Shown in pieces: positions 25,766 to 33,669 of a DNA stretch of 61,563 nt (positions are counted from its first letter, which is position 1; each line of letters begins with the position of its first letter). A model generated the notes under the pieces. It saw only the letters and a list, made by a program, of their open reading frames with translations, was not told the DNA's origin and ran no database searches. Source of the stretch: a virus; IMG/VR virus record IMGVR_UViG_3300042091_002940, positions 1 to 61,563 of that record; one strand, written 5' to 3'. The translations under genes and the position numbers were made by a program.

Positions 25766-25975
25766 GTGTCGGTTCTCAGTACTCATTGACCGCCACACGA
25801 ATCCGCACCTGAGGGGACGTCCACCAACGCATTCGAACCCTGTCAGCCCAGGGGCGCGACAGCGCGCCCTTACATCGGCCACCGCGGCGTCGCACGGCGC
25901 CGCCCGCATCCGCCCAGGAAGGGAGGTGAAGCCGCTCCGTCACCACTGAACGCTAACCTCGACAAGGGAGAGACC

Positions 25976-26182
25976 TTGCACCGCCAAAAGCGAAGGCGCC
26001 CCGGCCTCGACAGCATGGGCGCCCCCGATCTGCCTCGTGAGCAGACGCCTCCTAGTATTCTCACGCCTTCGTGCGCCGTCAACTTAGCTGCACCCGACGA
26101 GCTCGGCGCCGAGACCCACTCGTTCCACCGCTGGCTCCTGACCCTAGTCGGCGACGCCGGCTGCTCAAGGAGCTCCCGGTGA
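25976..26182 (+). CDS. Small basic protein before the HTH gene (TTG start)
   Basis: 68 residues from TTG, preceded by AAGGGAGAGACC. It begins LHRQKRRRPGL and includes a weak hydrophobic end. B has a 57-residue counterpart, TTG with AAGGAGGATCC, beginning LHCPKERRAPL. Both stops overlap the start of the next gene by 4 nt. The shared start, strong ribosome-binding sites and the overlap support a real gene or leader peptide; its sequence matches nothing I know. A hairpin of GGCGCCC and GGGCGCC spans the codons. Confidence 0.55.
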   Translation: MHRQKRRRPGLDSMGAPDLPREQTPPSILTPSCAVNLAAPDELGAETHSFHRWLLTLVGDAGCSRSSR

Positions 26183-26409
26183 GGGTGCGCGATCGCGTAG
26201 AGCTCGTCTCCGACCACTTTCGCGATCTGCCAACGACGCTCGGACCCGGCGCGCTTGCCATCCACCTTCACCTCGGTGAGCGCGCCGTCCGGCGACTCGT
26301 CGCCCAAGGCAAGCTCCGCCGCCTGCGCTACACGTCGGACGTACGCGTGTCCTGCCTCGAGCTCATCCGGTTCCTCGACGAGCAGACCGGCGAGGGGGGT
26401 GCCTCATGA
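26179..26409 (+). CDS. HTH/MerR-excisionase-like DNA-binding protein
   Basis: 76 residues from GTG. GPGALAIHLHLGERAVRRLVAQGKLRRLRY followed by RFLDEQ is the excisionase/MerR-type helix-turn-helix; I give only this part. B's counterpart (90 residues) has VLRVGENRVRHLVAGG and LRRLRYSREIKVYRGEVLRFL. It could be an Xis-like directionality factor or the Cro-like regulator of the early operon, of which it is the first main gene. Confidence 0.7.
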   Translation: MRVRDRVELVSDHFRDLPTTLGPGALAIHLHLGERAVRRLVAQGKLRRLRYTSDVRVSCLELIRFLDEQTGEGGAS

Positions 26410-26819
26410 GGTGGGACGAGGAGTACCGGCTCGCCGCCCGTCGTCATCGCCGCCGGCGCCAGATCGAGCGCCTGCTCGCGCCGCGCTGGACGCCGCGCCA
26501 GGCCGCCCGTTGGCATCGCTCCGCGTGGGGCCGCGCCGACGACCCGCGCCTCGAGGCATCGCTGCTGCGTGACTTCGGTCCCGTCACCGACGAGGAGCGC
26601 GCTCTCGAGGCGCGCATCTCCCGCGAGCACCGTCTGGTCGAGCGCGCTCTCAAGGCGAGTCTCGCGCGCGAGACCATGCAATCGCTCGCGCAGCACATCG
26701 AGCGCGCCTACGGCGTTCCCTACGTCAAGGACCTCACCGACGACCAGCTCGACGATCTCGAGGCGTGGGTCGCGCGTCGTGAGGAGCTCAAGGATAGGAG
26801 GCGTCGTGCAGACGTCTGA
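26406..26819 (+). CDS. Charged helical phage protein, unknown
   Basis: 137 residues, ATG overlapping the HTH stop. It is Arg-rich (RHRRRRQIERLL) with FGPVTDEERALEARI and DDQLDDLEAWV. B's homologue (59627-60055) shares LGPVTAEERALDERI and DSQLDSLERWV. No motif is recognised. It ends just inside the ERF gene. A DNA-binding accessory of recombination is possible. Confidence 0.65.
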   Translation: MRWDEEYRLAARRHRRRRQIERLLAPRWTPRQAARWHRSAWGRADDPRLEASLLRDFGPVTDEERALEARISREHRLVERALKASLARETMQSLAQHIERAYGVPYVKDLTDDQLDDLEAWVARREELKDRRRRADV

Positions 26820-27549
26820 GAACTGGGGCGATCTCGCTGCCGCGCTCGCCGCATTCAACGCTGCGGTGACCAACCCGATTGCTGACCAGATCGCCAAGGT
26901 CCACTCGAAGCGGACCAACACCGACTTCACCTACCCCTACGCCGACCTGGGTGGCATTACCAACGTTGTGCGTCCGGCGCTCGCGGCGCACGACCTCTCG
27001 GTTGTGCAGGACGTCGTGTTCGAAGAGGCGCGGGGCTGGGTCGGCGCCGAGACCACGATTGTCTGGGGCAAGCCGGGCGAGGCGAGCCAGTGGGCGCGCT
27101 TCGCTCCGGTGTGGGTGCCGATCCCCGACGATGGCTCCGCGCAGGACATCGGGAAGGCCATCAGTTACTCACGCCGCTATGGCTACCTGACGGCGCTCGG
27201 GCTGGCGACGCGCGAGGACAGCGACGGGCCGGCCGCGTTGAGCCGGCGCCAGCAGAAACCGGCGCAAACGGCTACTCCGAAACAGGCGGCGCCGGCTGCG
27301 ATCGGCCAGCAGCGTGCCGCCGCGCTCATCGGTCTGGCGAATCGCAAGGGCAAGACCGCCGAGGACCTGACGGCCTTCGCCGTGGCGCTCGGGCTCGACA
27401 AGACTAAACGGCTCCACGAGGCGTCGCCGGCGCTAGCCGACCGCATCGGCCGACGTCTCGAGGCGCTGCCTGACCGCTTCGACGCGAACGGCGTCGAGCT
27501 CCCGGCGCCTGTGGACGACCACGACGACGCTCCCAAGGACGAGCCATGA
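26806..27549 (+). CDS. erf: ERF-family single-strand annealing protein
   Basis: 247 residues. It starts at GTG with ATAGGAGG in front. FNAAVTNPIADQIAKVHS, FTYPYADLGGITNVVRPALA and GKAISYSRRYGYLTALGL are ERF-family signatures. ERF proteins anneal complementary single strands, enabling phage recombination and circularisation. The second half is linker plus a helical region. One GCGCAAACG copy at 27262. B has a 236-residue homologue. Confidence 0.9.
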   Translation: MQTSENWGDLAAALAAFNAAVTNPIADQIAKVHSKRTNTDFTYPYADLGGITNVVRPALAAHDLSVVQDVVFEEARGWVGAETTIVWGKPGEASQWARFAPVWVPIPDDGSAQDIGKAISYSRRYGYLTALGLATREDSDGPAALSRRQQKPAQTATPKQAAPAAIGQQRAAALIGLANRKGKTAEDLTAFAVALGLDKTKRLHEASPALADRIGRRLEALPDRFDANGVELPAPVDDHDDAPKDEP

Positions 27550-27626
27550 TCCTCTGTTCGGGTGTCGACTTCGCGGCGGTCAAAGCCGAGAAGGTCCTCG
27601 ACCTGTGCATCCGGGGCCGGCTGTGA
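27546..27626 (+). CDS. 26-residue micro-gene between ERF and next gene
   Basis: MILCSGVDFAAVKAEKVLDL then CIRGRL. Its ATG overlaps the ERF stop and its TGA overlaps the next GTG, so it is translationally coupled at both ends, which argues against chance. B has a 75-residue gene at this place with only vague similarity at the start (MTIDGVSVMAV). It may be a remnant of a longer gene or a short regulatory peptide. Confidence 0.45.
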   Translation: MILCSGVDFAAVKAEKVLDLCIRGRL

Positions 27627-27961
27627 GCGCCGTCGAGGGCACGGACCAGCTCTCGCTGGGCGTCGACCCGCTGGCCGACGTGCTCGCGTGGCGCCAGGAG
27701 AACGAGGCCGCATGGCGCCAGATCGTCAAGTGGGCTCACGAGGACCGCGCCGCCGCCATCGCGCCGTCGACGCGCGCCTACGCCTACTTCCTGCGCCGGC
27801 CGCACTTCGTCCGGCGCCTGCGCCTCACGCGCATGCTCGGCGACCAAGTGCTCATCAACGACCACATCACGTCAGGGCTCTCGCGTCTGCTCAACCGCGA
27901 GTTCCCGGCCCTCAAGGTGCCAACGCGCGAGGCCGCGGTCGATTCCTGGCCGACGTCATGA
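27623..27961 (+). CDS. Conserved replication-block protein, unknown
   Basis: 112 residues from GTG. WRQENEAAWRQIVKWAHEDR and INDHITSGLSRLLNREFP suggest helical protein; B's 117-residue counterpart (LSWRKANPAGWQLLVSWALADA, LIDNTARAGLVRLLVKEKP) is clearly related in pattern. It is followed by the replication initiator candidate with ATGA overlap. No function is recognised. Confidence 0.62.
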   Translation: MSAVEGTDQLSLGVDPLADVLAWRQENEAAWRQIVKWAHEDRAAAIAPSTRAYAYFLRRPHFVRRLRLTRMLGDQVLINDHITSGLSRLLNREFPALKVPTREAAVDSWPTS

Positions 27962-28815
27962 GCTGGCTCGAGTCTCACCAGTCCCTGCGCGACCACCCGA
28001 AGAAGGACCGCCTGGCCGAGCTCCTGTTCGAGGGCATGGTGCCCGACGACGTCGCCGACCTCGCGGCCATCGGTCTCCTTCACCGTCTCTGGTGGTGGGC
28101 GATCGACTACGCACCTAAGGGCGACCTCGCATCCTTCACCGACCGCCAGCTCGCCAAGGGCTGTGGGTGGACCGGAGACGCCGGCGCGCTGCGTCCCGCT
28201 CTCATCGAGGCCGGCCTCGTCGATCGTGAGACCGGCGAGCTTCACGACTGGCGCGAGTACACGGGTCGTCTCATCGAGAAGCGCGAGACTGACGCGGAAC
28301 GAAAGCGTCACACCCGTGCCGCGTCCGCTGGACGTCCCGCGGACGCTCCGCAGGACGGCGCAGGTACCTACCTACCTACCAAACCAACCAACCATACCGA
28401 CCTACCAGGGTCGGACCTTCCACAGGGTGAGGATGAGCGTTGCCCGGTTGAGTCGCTCCGGCTCGACGAGCTCGGCTTCTCCGTCGAGCAGTTCATCGAC
28501 GAGCACGGCGTGAAGGCGCTCCGCGCGCTCGACGCGCTCGGGAAGCGCACATGCGCCGAGTGTCGGCGCCTTGCCGAGCCGGCGCCGTGTCGGGTGATCT
28601 CGGCAACCTGCCGCGAGGCGTTCGTCGGTCGATTCCGGCAGGCGATCGCCGCCGCGCCCAAATCCTTGCCGGCGTACCTGGCAGCGATTGACGGCGCGCT
28701 ACCAGAGCGTCTCATCGAGGAGCTCGCCGACGCCAAGCGCCGGGCGCAGCGGTCTGGCGCCGGCCCATCTGGCGAGCCCGAGCGGCTCGCGGTCTCCACG
28801 GGGAGGTCATCGTGA
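27958..28815 (+). CDS. Replication initiator/organiser candidate
   Basis: 285 residues. Residues about 10-90 look like a winged helix (LWWWAIDYAPKGDLASFTDRQLAKGCGW, GLVDRETGELHDWREYTGR) as in phage replisome organisers. Then a polar linker (YLPTKPTNHTDLPGS) and a helical C-terminus. It probably binds the phage origin and recruits the host helicase. A tandem TACC TACC TACC-like stretch lies near 28367. B's counterpart begins differently at 61323. Confidence 0.6.
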   Translation: MSWLESHQSLRDHPKKDRLAELLFEGMVPDDVADLAAIGLLHRLWWWAIDYAPKGDLASFTDRQLAKGCGWTGDAGALRPALIEAGLVDRETGELHDWREYTGRLIEKRETDAERKRHTRAASAGRPADAPQDGAGTYLPTKPTNHTDLPGSDLPQGEDERCPVESLRLDELGFSVEQFIDEHGVKALRALDALGKRTCAECRRLAEPAPCRVISATCREAFVGRFRQAIAAAPKSLPAYLAAIDGALPERLIEELADAKRRAQRSGAGPSGEPERLAVSTGRSS

Positions 28816-29237
28816 GTCCATCGCGCTGTCGCCGTCTCGAGCTCTCGCTGCCGCTGCCACCGAGCGTCAACCACTCGCACCGCAACATCCGGCTTCGCTC
28901 GAAGCGCACGGGCCGGCTCTACACCGCGCAGTCGCCGACCAAGGCATGCCGGTCCTGGCGCTCGACGGCGGGCCTGTACATCAACCGGGCTCGTGGCGAC
29001 GCGCGCTGGGAGACGATCGCACGGCCGGCGCGCGTCGTCGTCGAGCTCCGGTACTTTTGGCCGGACCTCCGGCGCCGCGACACCCACAACCGCATCAAGG
29101 AGGTCTGCGACGCGCTCCAGCGCTGCAGGGTTTTCGAGGACGACTGCCAGGTCGTCGTGCACGAGCTCGGCTTCGAGCTAGACCGCGTAAACGGCCACCT
29201 TGAAATCGCGGTCTTCGCCGAGGAGGCCGGGCCGTGA
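28812..29237 (+). CDS. rusA: RusA-like Holliday junction resolvase
   Basis: 141 residues from GTG. PPSVNH near the start and RDTHNRIKEVCDAL (D90, D100) followed by VFEDDCQV (D110, D111) are the RusA metal ligands. RusA cuts four-way junctions during phage recombination and packaging preparation. It is close to ERF in the same operon and overlaps its neighbours by 4 nt at both ends. Confidence 0.85.
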   Translation: MSPSRCRRLELSLPLPPSVNHSHRNIRLRSKRTGRLYTAQSPTKACRSWRSTAGLYINRARGDARWETIARPARVVVELRYFWPDLRRRDTHNRIKEVCDALQRCRVFEDDCQVVVHELGFELDRVNGHLEIAVFAEEAGP

Positions 29238-29536
29238 CCGGCATCGACGGCGTGCTCGGCGCCTTCCTCGAGGCGACCGGCGGCGAGGATCCTGAGGCGC
29301 TGCGAACCATGCTCGAGGGCGTCGACTACGACCTACCGCGTTACGAGCTCCTGCCGCAGCATCCCGTCGACCGGCGCCGAGGGCTCGAGCTCCGCGCCGA
29401 GCGCGCGGCGCTCCGCCGGCGCCTGGCCGAAATCGCCGTGCCAGGAACCAGCGCCGGCGCTCGTCGTCTCGCGCGGTGCCGGCACTACCTCGAAGCGGCT
29501 GGCTACACCGTGCTGCCGCCTGGCAGTCGGCGCTGA
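29234..29536 (+). CDS. Small charged protein, unknown
   Basis: 100 residues from GTG overlapping the rusA stop. Leu/Arg/Glu-rich helices (LELRAERAALRRRLAEIAVP). No motif recognised. Its place at the end of the recombination block suggests an accessory role; confidence in any function is low. Confidence 0.55.
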   Translation: MTGIDGVLGAFLEATGGEDPEALRTMLEGVDYDLPRYELLPQHPVDRRRGLELRAERAALRRRLAEIAVPGTSAGARRLARCRHYLEAAGYTVLPPGSRR

Positions 29537-29541
29537 ACGCC

Positions 29542-29952
29542 ATGCTGTCGCAACCGGCCGTCTGCGCGCATTGCGGGGCCGCTCTCGCGCGAGACCACGT
29601 CGGTGCGGCGCTCTGCTCGCCTTGTGCCGCCGCTGCCAATGCGGGCGCCGTGGATATCGCCGTCCTTCCGGCAGACCGGCTGGCGCGCGTCGTCGCTGGC
29701 GTGCTCCTTCTCTACAGCGGGCTCCGCCCGGGACGGCGTGTGCCGGTGCGGCGGATCCTCGCGCAGTCGGGCGTCTCCGCCGAGGCATGGGAAATCCACC
29801 ATTCCGTCGAGACCCTGCGGGCTCGCGGCTTCGTCATCGACGCGGTCGAACGCCGGCGCGGCTACCGCTTCATAGACTTCGCGCTCGTGCCGCTCACCCG
29901 CGGCTTCTGCCGGCGCCGGCGCGCATCGTCTCACCAAATCCCTCTCGTCTAG
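29542..29952 (+). CDS. Zinc-finger plus winged-helix phage protein
   Basis: 136 residues. CAHCG and CSPC form a zinc pair (about 8-32), followed by an HTH-like region (RRILAQSGVSAEAWEIHHSV and RARGFVIDA). It is the last gene before the tRNA half. A late-gene activator or regulator is plausible. Start ATG chosen at the first Met after a coding drop; 22 more residues upstream are open but look non-coding. Confidence 0.6.
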   Translation: MLSQPAVCAHCGAALARDHVGAALCSPCAAAANAGAVDIAVLPADRLARVVAGVLLLYSGLRPGRRVPVRRILAQSGVSAEAWEIHHSVETLRARGFVIDAVERRRGYRFIDFALVPLTRGFCRRRRASSHQIPLV

Positions 29953-30115
29953 GAGGCTCTTGTGGCCAGCCTTCGCGGGCCTTCGGCGTCTCCAGGCTCT
30001 GCGAATTCTCTGCGAAACCCACACCAATCTTCACGCCTACGCTCGCCGGCGCCGCTCCAGGCCGACACCAAAATACTGGGATTTTGCAGGGCTTTGACCA
30101 GGTTGGTGCAGGAAG
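29953..30115. other. Intergenic region between prophage A and att-like tRNA half
   Basis: 160 bases without a convincing gene. It holds a short AT-richer stretch (AAATACTGGGATTTTGC) next to the tRNA half, as often seen in phage att regions. Confidence 0.45.
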
Positions 30116-30163
30116 GACTACCGATTATGAGTCGGCAGCTCTAACCAACTGAGCTATAGGCCC
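30116..30163 (-). repeat. 5' half of tRNA(CAT) gene: probable internal attachment site
   Basis: Reading on the minus strand it starts GGGCCTATAGCTCAGTTGGT and gives acceptor GGGCCTA, D-stem GCTC/GAGC and anticodon stem GCCGA/TCGGT with loop CTCATAA, anticodon CAT (Met or Ile2). The T-arm and 3' acceptor strand (TAGGCCC) are missing; unrelated sequence follows. This is what an attachment site whose shared core is the 5' half would leave between two tandem prophages. Immediately to the right is the integrase stop codon. Confidence 0.75.
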
Positions 30164-30169
30164 ACATGC

Positions 30170-31408
30170 CTATTTGCGGGACTTTTGTCTCCGCTTCTCG
30201 TCGAGAGAGATCACCGAAGTGCTAACGACGTGCGAATCTCCCGCCACTTTCGCCAGGGCGACGTCAATCAGACGCTCTTGCTCGTCCGTTGCGGCCCTGC
30301 TGGCGCGCTCAGTGACGTGCAGGTAGATGTCGGCTGTGGTCGACGACTGCGCATGACCAAGGCGCTCCTGGACGACCTTCAGCATACGCTCCTTGTCCGA
30401 GCCGCCCTGTTCGAAGAGCGCGGTGGCGTAGGAGTGGCGCAGGTCGTGAAGGCGCACGATCGGCAGGCCGTGCCGACGGCAGAAGCGCCGCCAGGACGAC
30501 GAGAGATCGTTGGGGCGCATCGGCTCGCCGCTTGCGCGACAGCAGACGTGCAAATCGGGGTTCCAGGCGCCGCGGTGGGCGAGGTGCATCTCGTCGATGG
30601 CCGCCTTCTCTTCGCGCAGGATCTCGACTAGCTGGCGCGGCACCGGGATGTCGCGCACGCCAGCGGCACTCTTGGGCGCGACGACGTGCAGGCCCTCTCT
30701 CGTCTGCTCGAGCGAGCGAGCGATATGGATCACGCCCGCTTTGAGGTCGCAGTCGCCCCACTGTAGGCCGCAGATCTCGCCGGCGCGTAGACCTGCCCAG
30801 GCGCCGAGCGCCAGTGGCACGAAGACCTGCAGACCATCGGCTGCCTTTAGGCCGCGCGCGACGTCGTCCTGCGACCAGGTCACGACGTCGCGACGCGCCT
30901 GGCGTGGCGGGTCCTGCACGCGCTCCGCCGGGTTGCGGTCGACCAGGTCTTCTCTGAGCGCCCAAGAGAAGGCAGCGCGCACCGTGGCGTGGATGTGGCG
31001 CCTGCTGGTCTCTGAGAGGCCGGCATCGCGCTTGGCCGCGTAGAGCGCCGTGAGGTGCGAGGGGCGCAGGTCGCGCGCCAAGATATTGCCGAGCTCTGGG
31101 TCGATGTGGTGGCGCACGTTGTCGGCGTAGAACTGGCGCGTCTTGGGCCGAACGTCGATCGTCGCGAGCCAGCGTCGGCAGAGTTCGGCGACCGTGAGGC
31201 GCCGCGGATCGGTGCATGAGTGCTGTTCGATCTCTGAGAGCCAATCGGCGAGCGCCTTGTCGGCGGCGCGTACGCCTTTGGCCTGAACGACCTTTGTAGC
31301 GCGCGGATAGCGCCGGCGCCCATCTGTGACGGTCGCCGGCAGGTTCGCGACGAGGCGCCATGTGCCGCGTCCGAGGTCCTCGTGGTGGCCGGTGACCCTT
31401 CTCTCCAT
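30170..31408 (-). CDS. int: Tyrosine recombinase integrase
   Basis: 412 residues. A core-binding domain at about 70-170 precedes the catalytic domain with Arg208 (GLRAGE), Lys246, His321-Arg324 (HDLRHSYA), His352 (GHAQSS) and Tyr362 (IYLH), all residues present. It should recombine phage attP with the tRNA gene, whose 5' half abuts its stop codon. Start ATG 31408 is chosen because the frame upstream to 31687 is low-quality sequence overlapping the previous gene. The gene lies outside prophage A's core and so is assigned to B. Confidence 0.92.
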   Translation of the reverse strand: MERRVTGHHEDLGRGTWRLVANLPATVTDGRRRYPRATKVVQAKGVRAADKALADWLSEIEQHSCTDPRRLTVAELCRRWLATIDVRPKTRQFYADNVRHHIDPELGNILARDLRPSHLTALYAAKRDAGLSETSRRHIHATVRAAFSWALREDLVDRNPAERVQDPPRQARRDVVTWSQDDVARGLKAADGLQVFVPLALGAWAGLRAGEICGLQWGDCDLKAGVIHIARSLEQTREGLHVVAPKSAAGVRDIPVPRQLVEILREEKAAIDEMHLAHRGAWNPDLHVCCRASGEPMRPNDLSSSWRRFCRRHGLPIVRLHDLRHSYATALFEQGGSDKERMLKVVQERLGHAQSSTTADIYLHVTERASRAATDEQERLIDVALAKVAGDSHVVSTSVISLDEKRRQKSRK

Positions 31409-31548
31409 GGCAGGCATCCTACCGCGAGGGGCTCGGCAAAGCGACGCCGACACGGGTTCGCTAGTCTCCATATCTGCCGACCATGAGCCGGAGCGAGCGC
31501 CCGCACCATCAACGGGCGAGCGTCGCACCGCGGTGGCGGGCGGTGGCC
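31409..31548. other. Upstream region of integrase
   Basis: 140 bases; the integrase promoter presumably lies here. Nothing else is recognised. Confidence 0.4.
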
Positions 31549-31833
31549 CTAAGTGCGGATTATGCCCCGGGCTACCAAACGAGCTACGTACTCGTCGCCG
31601 CTTAGGGTGCACTCGACCAGTTGAACGAATTCTTTCTTGGCAATCTTTGCCTGCTTCGCCATGAGCCCGATGAGTGTGTCTCCACACTCGGCGCCGCCGT
31701 GGCTGATCTTGGTCCAGACCTGCGTCTTCTTACCGTCGACGTACAGGGAGTAGTAGTGGTGATCCTTCTCCGATCGCACGAACCCTTTGGATTGCAGCGC
31801 GCCGTCTATCTGCCTGGTCTTGATGACGGTCAA
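31549..31833 (-). CDS. HicA-like small protein (possible toxin)
   Basis: 94 residues. RQIDGALQSKGFVRSEKDHH and YVDGKKTQVWTKISHG are the signature of a HicA-related family with the essential His usually in the HH/SHG region. HicA toxins cut mRNA. It is preceded by a gene whose stop overlaps its start by 4 nt, as in a toxin-antitoxin pair, though partner order here is not the usual one. It may stabilise the prophage. Confidence 0.65.
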   Translation of the reverse strand: MTVIKTRQIDGALQSKGFVRSEKDHHYYSLYVDGKKTQVWTKISHGGAECGDTLIGLMAKQAKIAKKEFVQLVECTLSGDEYVARLVARGIIRT

Positions 31834-32309
31834 TCGCAGGTTCCTGCCACGACCTCACGCATGCGACTCTTCAATTCGAGGCCGTCGCGACTTAGGTTCG
31901 AATCGGCCTCGTTAGCAAAGTCGTCCCATAGGAAGAAGAAGTCACGGGCGAATTCGCTGAGGACTGAACTACGATCCTCGACACAGCCCACGATGTCCAG
32001 ATCCGAACACTGGTACGTCCAGCAATCTTGATCGGGCAACACGTCAAGAAACAAAAGTTTGCCAAGGCTCAAACACCGGTCTTCCAGGCGAACCTGATGC
32101 AGCGTCAGCCGTTGCATGAAAGGAAAGGCCCCCGTACTCGTTTGGCGTTTTGGAAACAAACCCACTGTCACGTTCATCGATGAACTGCCGTATCGTTTCA
32201 TCGGCTGAGCGCCACCTACGCTTGAGGCTTGTGCTGAGACATCCAACGCGCAGGAACCGGAACTCGTTATGCACGCACTCTCACCGGCTCGAAGAGCCGC
32301 AGCAATCAT
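31830..32309 (-). CDS. Partner gene of the HicA-like protein, unknown
   Basis: Ends in ATGA overlap with the HicA-like start and, if started at ATG 32309, begins in ATGA overlap with the gene upstream; the first 36 residues look poor and a start at 32201 is as likely. The C-terminal part (SEFARDFFFLWDDFANEADS) has the acidic helical look of antitoxin-like partners. No motif is recognised. GC content is visibly lower here than in the phage cores. Confidence 0.5.
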   Translation of the reverse strand: MIAAALRAGESACITSSGSCALDVSAQASSVGGAQPMKRYGSSSMNVTVGLFPKRQTSTGAFPFMQRLTLHQVRLEDRCLSLGKLLFLDVLPDQDCWTYQCSDLDIVGCVEDRSSVLSEFARDFFFLWDDFANEADSNLSRDGLELKSRMREVVAGTCD

Positions 32310-32635
32310 GGCGTCTCACCGCCCGCTGCTATGGAGTCGCGCCTGGCGGTTAGCGCGACAATCAGAGGGTCGAGAAGATCGGGCGAAATCGAGATACAGG
32401 CCACCGGTGAGGCAGTTATCCTCGGCTTTGGCTTCTTGGCGAGCGCCCGCGCCTCGTTCTCGGCGAATGGGACTCGTGCTTGGCCGAAGAAGAGTGTGAC
32501 TTCCCACGCCGTATTGCTCACTGAAACATAGTTTGCGTAGAGGGACATCGGCATGTCCGCGACCGCCGGCGGCGTCACTTCGATTTGTTTTGGCGCCTCA
32601 AGAGGTTCAGGCGGCTTGGGTTGTGAGTCTGCCAT
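32306..32635 (-). CDS. DUF3467-like small protein
   Basis: 109 residues, MADSQPKPPEPLEAP start, then ANYVSVSNTAWEVTLFFGQA and ISISPDLLDPLIVALT, the pattern of the DUF3467 family of small conserved bacterial proteins without known function. It is the first of three overlapping minus-strand genes and precedes the HicA-like pair. The stop-start overlap at 32306-32309 suggests one operon. Confidence 0.6.
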   Translation of the reverse strand: MADSQPKPPEPLEAPKQIEVTPPAVADMPMSLYANYVSVSNTAWEVTLFFGQARVPFAENEARALAKKPKPRITASPVACISISPDLLDPLIVALTARRDSIAAGGETP

Positions 32636-32839
32636 GTACCTCTCCAATGGTCGGCCTAGACACCGGGCTCGTTCTTCCCATTACGCGTCCGAGCGCCACG
32701 CGTTGTGCGACGCGTCGAGCTTAGCAGAGTCATCGAGTGGTGTCGCCGATACGCGCTAAGGCGGTAAGGGGGACAGAAAGCGGGGCGGCAAACGCCCGAC
32801 CCGGCCGCCCGGGGCGCGCGATCAAGCTCGAGGGCTCGC
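32636..32839. other. Intergenic region
   Basis: About 200 bases between the DUF3467-like gene and the DeoR-family gene. It contains GGGGCGGCAAACGCCCGACCC (around 32780-32800), a possible hairpin GGGCG/CGCCC that could terminate the DeoR transcript. No gene. Confidence 0.4.
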
Positions 32840-33637
32840 TCAAGTCGCGTACGCGACGCTGACGCCGTGTTGCGCAAGGCCGTCTGCAAACTCAAGGGGG
32901 AGCGCCGAGACGACGAGTGTCTCCACACTTGTCCAGTCGACGACACGGACGCGAGCGGCGAACCCGATCTTCGCGGGCGAGGCCAGCACGACCGTTCGAG
33001 AGGAGCTCTCGCTCATCGCCCGGGCCGATGCCGCATCATCAAGGGAGAAATCTCGGACCCCTCCTTCGATTGTGACGCCGTCGGCGCCGATGAAGGCCAC
33101 GTCGGCGTGCAGAGAACGGATGGTGTCCACTGACAAGGAGCCGGTCGTGCCAAACGAGGTCGCCCTCAGCTGACCGCCCACGACGATCACCTCGATTCCG
33201 GCACTGCCGGCCAGCAGCTGGGCGATGTTGAGCGCCCCGGTAATGACGGTGAGATGCCGGTGCACCAGGCATTGGGCCAGCGCGTACGAAGTGGTGCCGT
33301 CTGTGAGGAAGAGTGCCATGCCGTCGCCTATGAGCCCGGCCGCGCACTGGGCGATGAGGCGCTTCTCGCGACGGTCGCGGCTCTGGCGGATCTCGAATTC
33401 TTCCTCGAGGGTCGAATGGCGCTGGACGGCACGCGCCCCGCCGCGCGTGCGCGCCAGCAACCCAAGGCGCTCCAGGAGCACGAGATCGCGCCGCGCCGTG
33501 GCCTCGCTTGCGCCCGTCACCTCCCGCACCTCGCCCAGCGACGCCACGGCCTGGCGTCGCAACAGCTCCTCTATGCGCCGCCGCCGCTCCTCAGCAACGA
33601 GGCGTTGGCCGGCCGGCATCTCGGCGCTGTCGCTCAT
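32840..33637 (-). CDS. DeoR/GlpR-family transcriptional repressor
   Basis: 265 residues. N-terminal HTH (about 18-70; RRIEELLRRQAVASLGEVRE, ATARRDLVLLE) and C-terminal DeoR sensor domain (about 90-250; FLTDGTTSYALAQ, VVVGGQLR, FIGADGV). DeoR proteins repress sugar-phosphate catabolism genes and bind the phosphorylated sugar. It is divergent from a GFA-family and transporter pair with palindromes between, so these are the likely targets. Confidence 0.9.
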   Translation of the reverse strand: MSDSAEMPAGQRLVAEERRRRIEELLRRQAVASLGEVREVTGASEATARRDLVLLERLGLLARTRGGARAVQRHSTLEEEFEIRQSRDRREKRLIAQCAAGLIGDGMALFLTDGTTSYALAQCLVHRHLTVITGALNIAQLLAGSAGIEVIVVGGQLRATSFGTTGSLSVDTIRSLHADVAFIGADGVTIEGGVRDFSLDDAASARAMSESSSRTVVLASPAKIGFAARVRVVDWTSVETLVVSALPLEFADGLAQHGVSVAYAT

Positions 33638-33669
33638 GATCTCTCCTCATTTGTGACGGGTGGGCTGAC

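Larger units (their letters stand above)
25638..25975. other. Leader and early-promoter region of prophage A replication block
   Basis: No convincing gene. It holds the early promoter at 25718-25746, the LexA-like box at 25754-25765 and, near its end, GGGAGGTGAAGCCGC, which B also has as GGAGGTGATGCCGC. The long untranslated stretch between promoter and 25976 is unexplained. Confidence 0.6.
3218..29952 (+). mobile_element. Prophage A core (siphovirus-type, HK97-like head)
   Basis: A complete set of packaging, head, connector, tail, lysis, recombination and replication genes, nearly all on the plus strand with 1-4 nt start-stop overlaps. No integrase is present in this core on the left; the only integrase in the window abuts the att-like tRNA half to the right and is better assigned to prophage B. 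The left limit is uncertain and may lie outside the window, because the 92-nt repeat and phosphatase sit at positions equivalent to prophage B's cargo region. Confidence 0.85.

Noticed and set aside
29962-30144. 60-residue open frame between the last prophage A gene and the tRNA half
   Set aside because: Runs through the tRNA half, Ser/Arg/Pro-rich, no counterpart or motif.
31530-31580. tRNA-like AGCTCGTTTGGTAG sequence on the minus strand near 31565
   Set aside because: No acceptor or anticodon stem fits around it; it is within the coding end of the HicA-like gene.
31409-31687. N-terminal extension of the integrase
   Set aside because: Overlaps the HicA-like gene, is Arg/Pro-rich with no domain, and ATG 31408 gives a normal integrase length.
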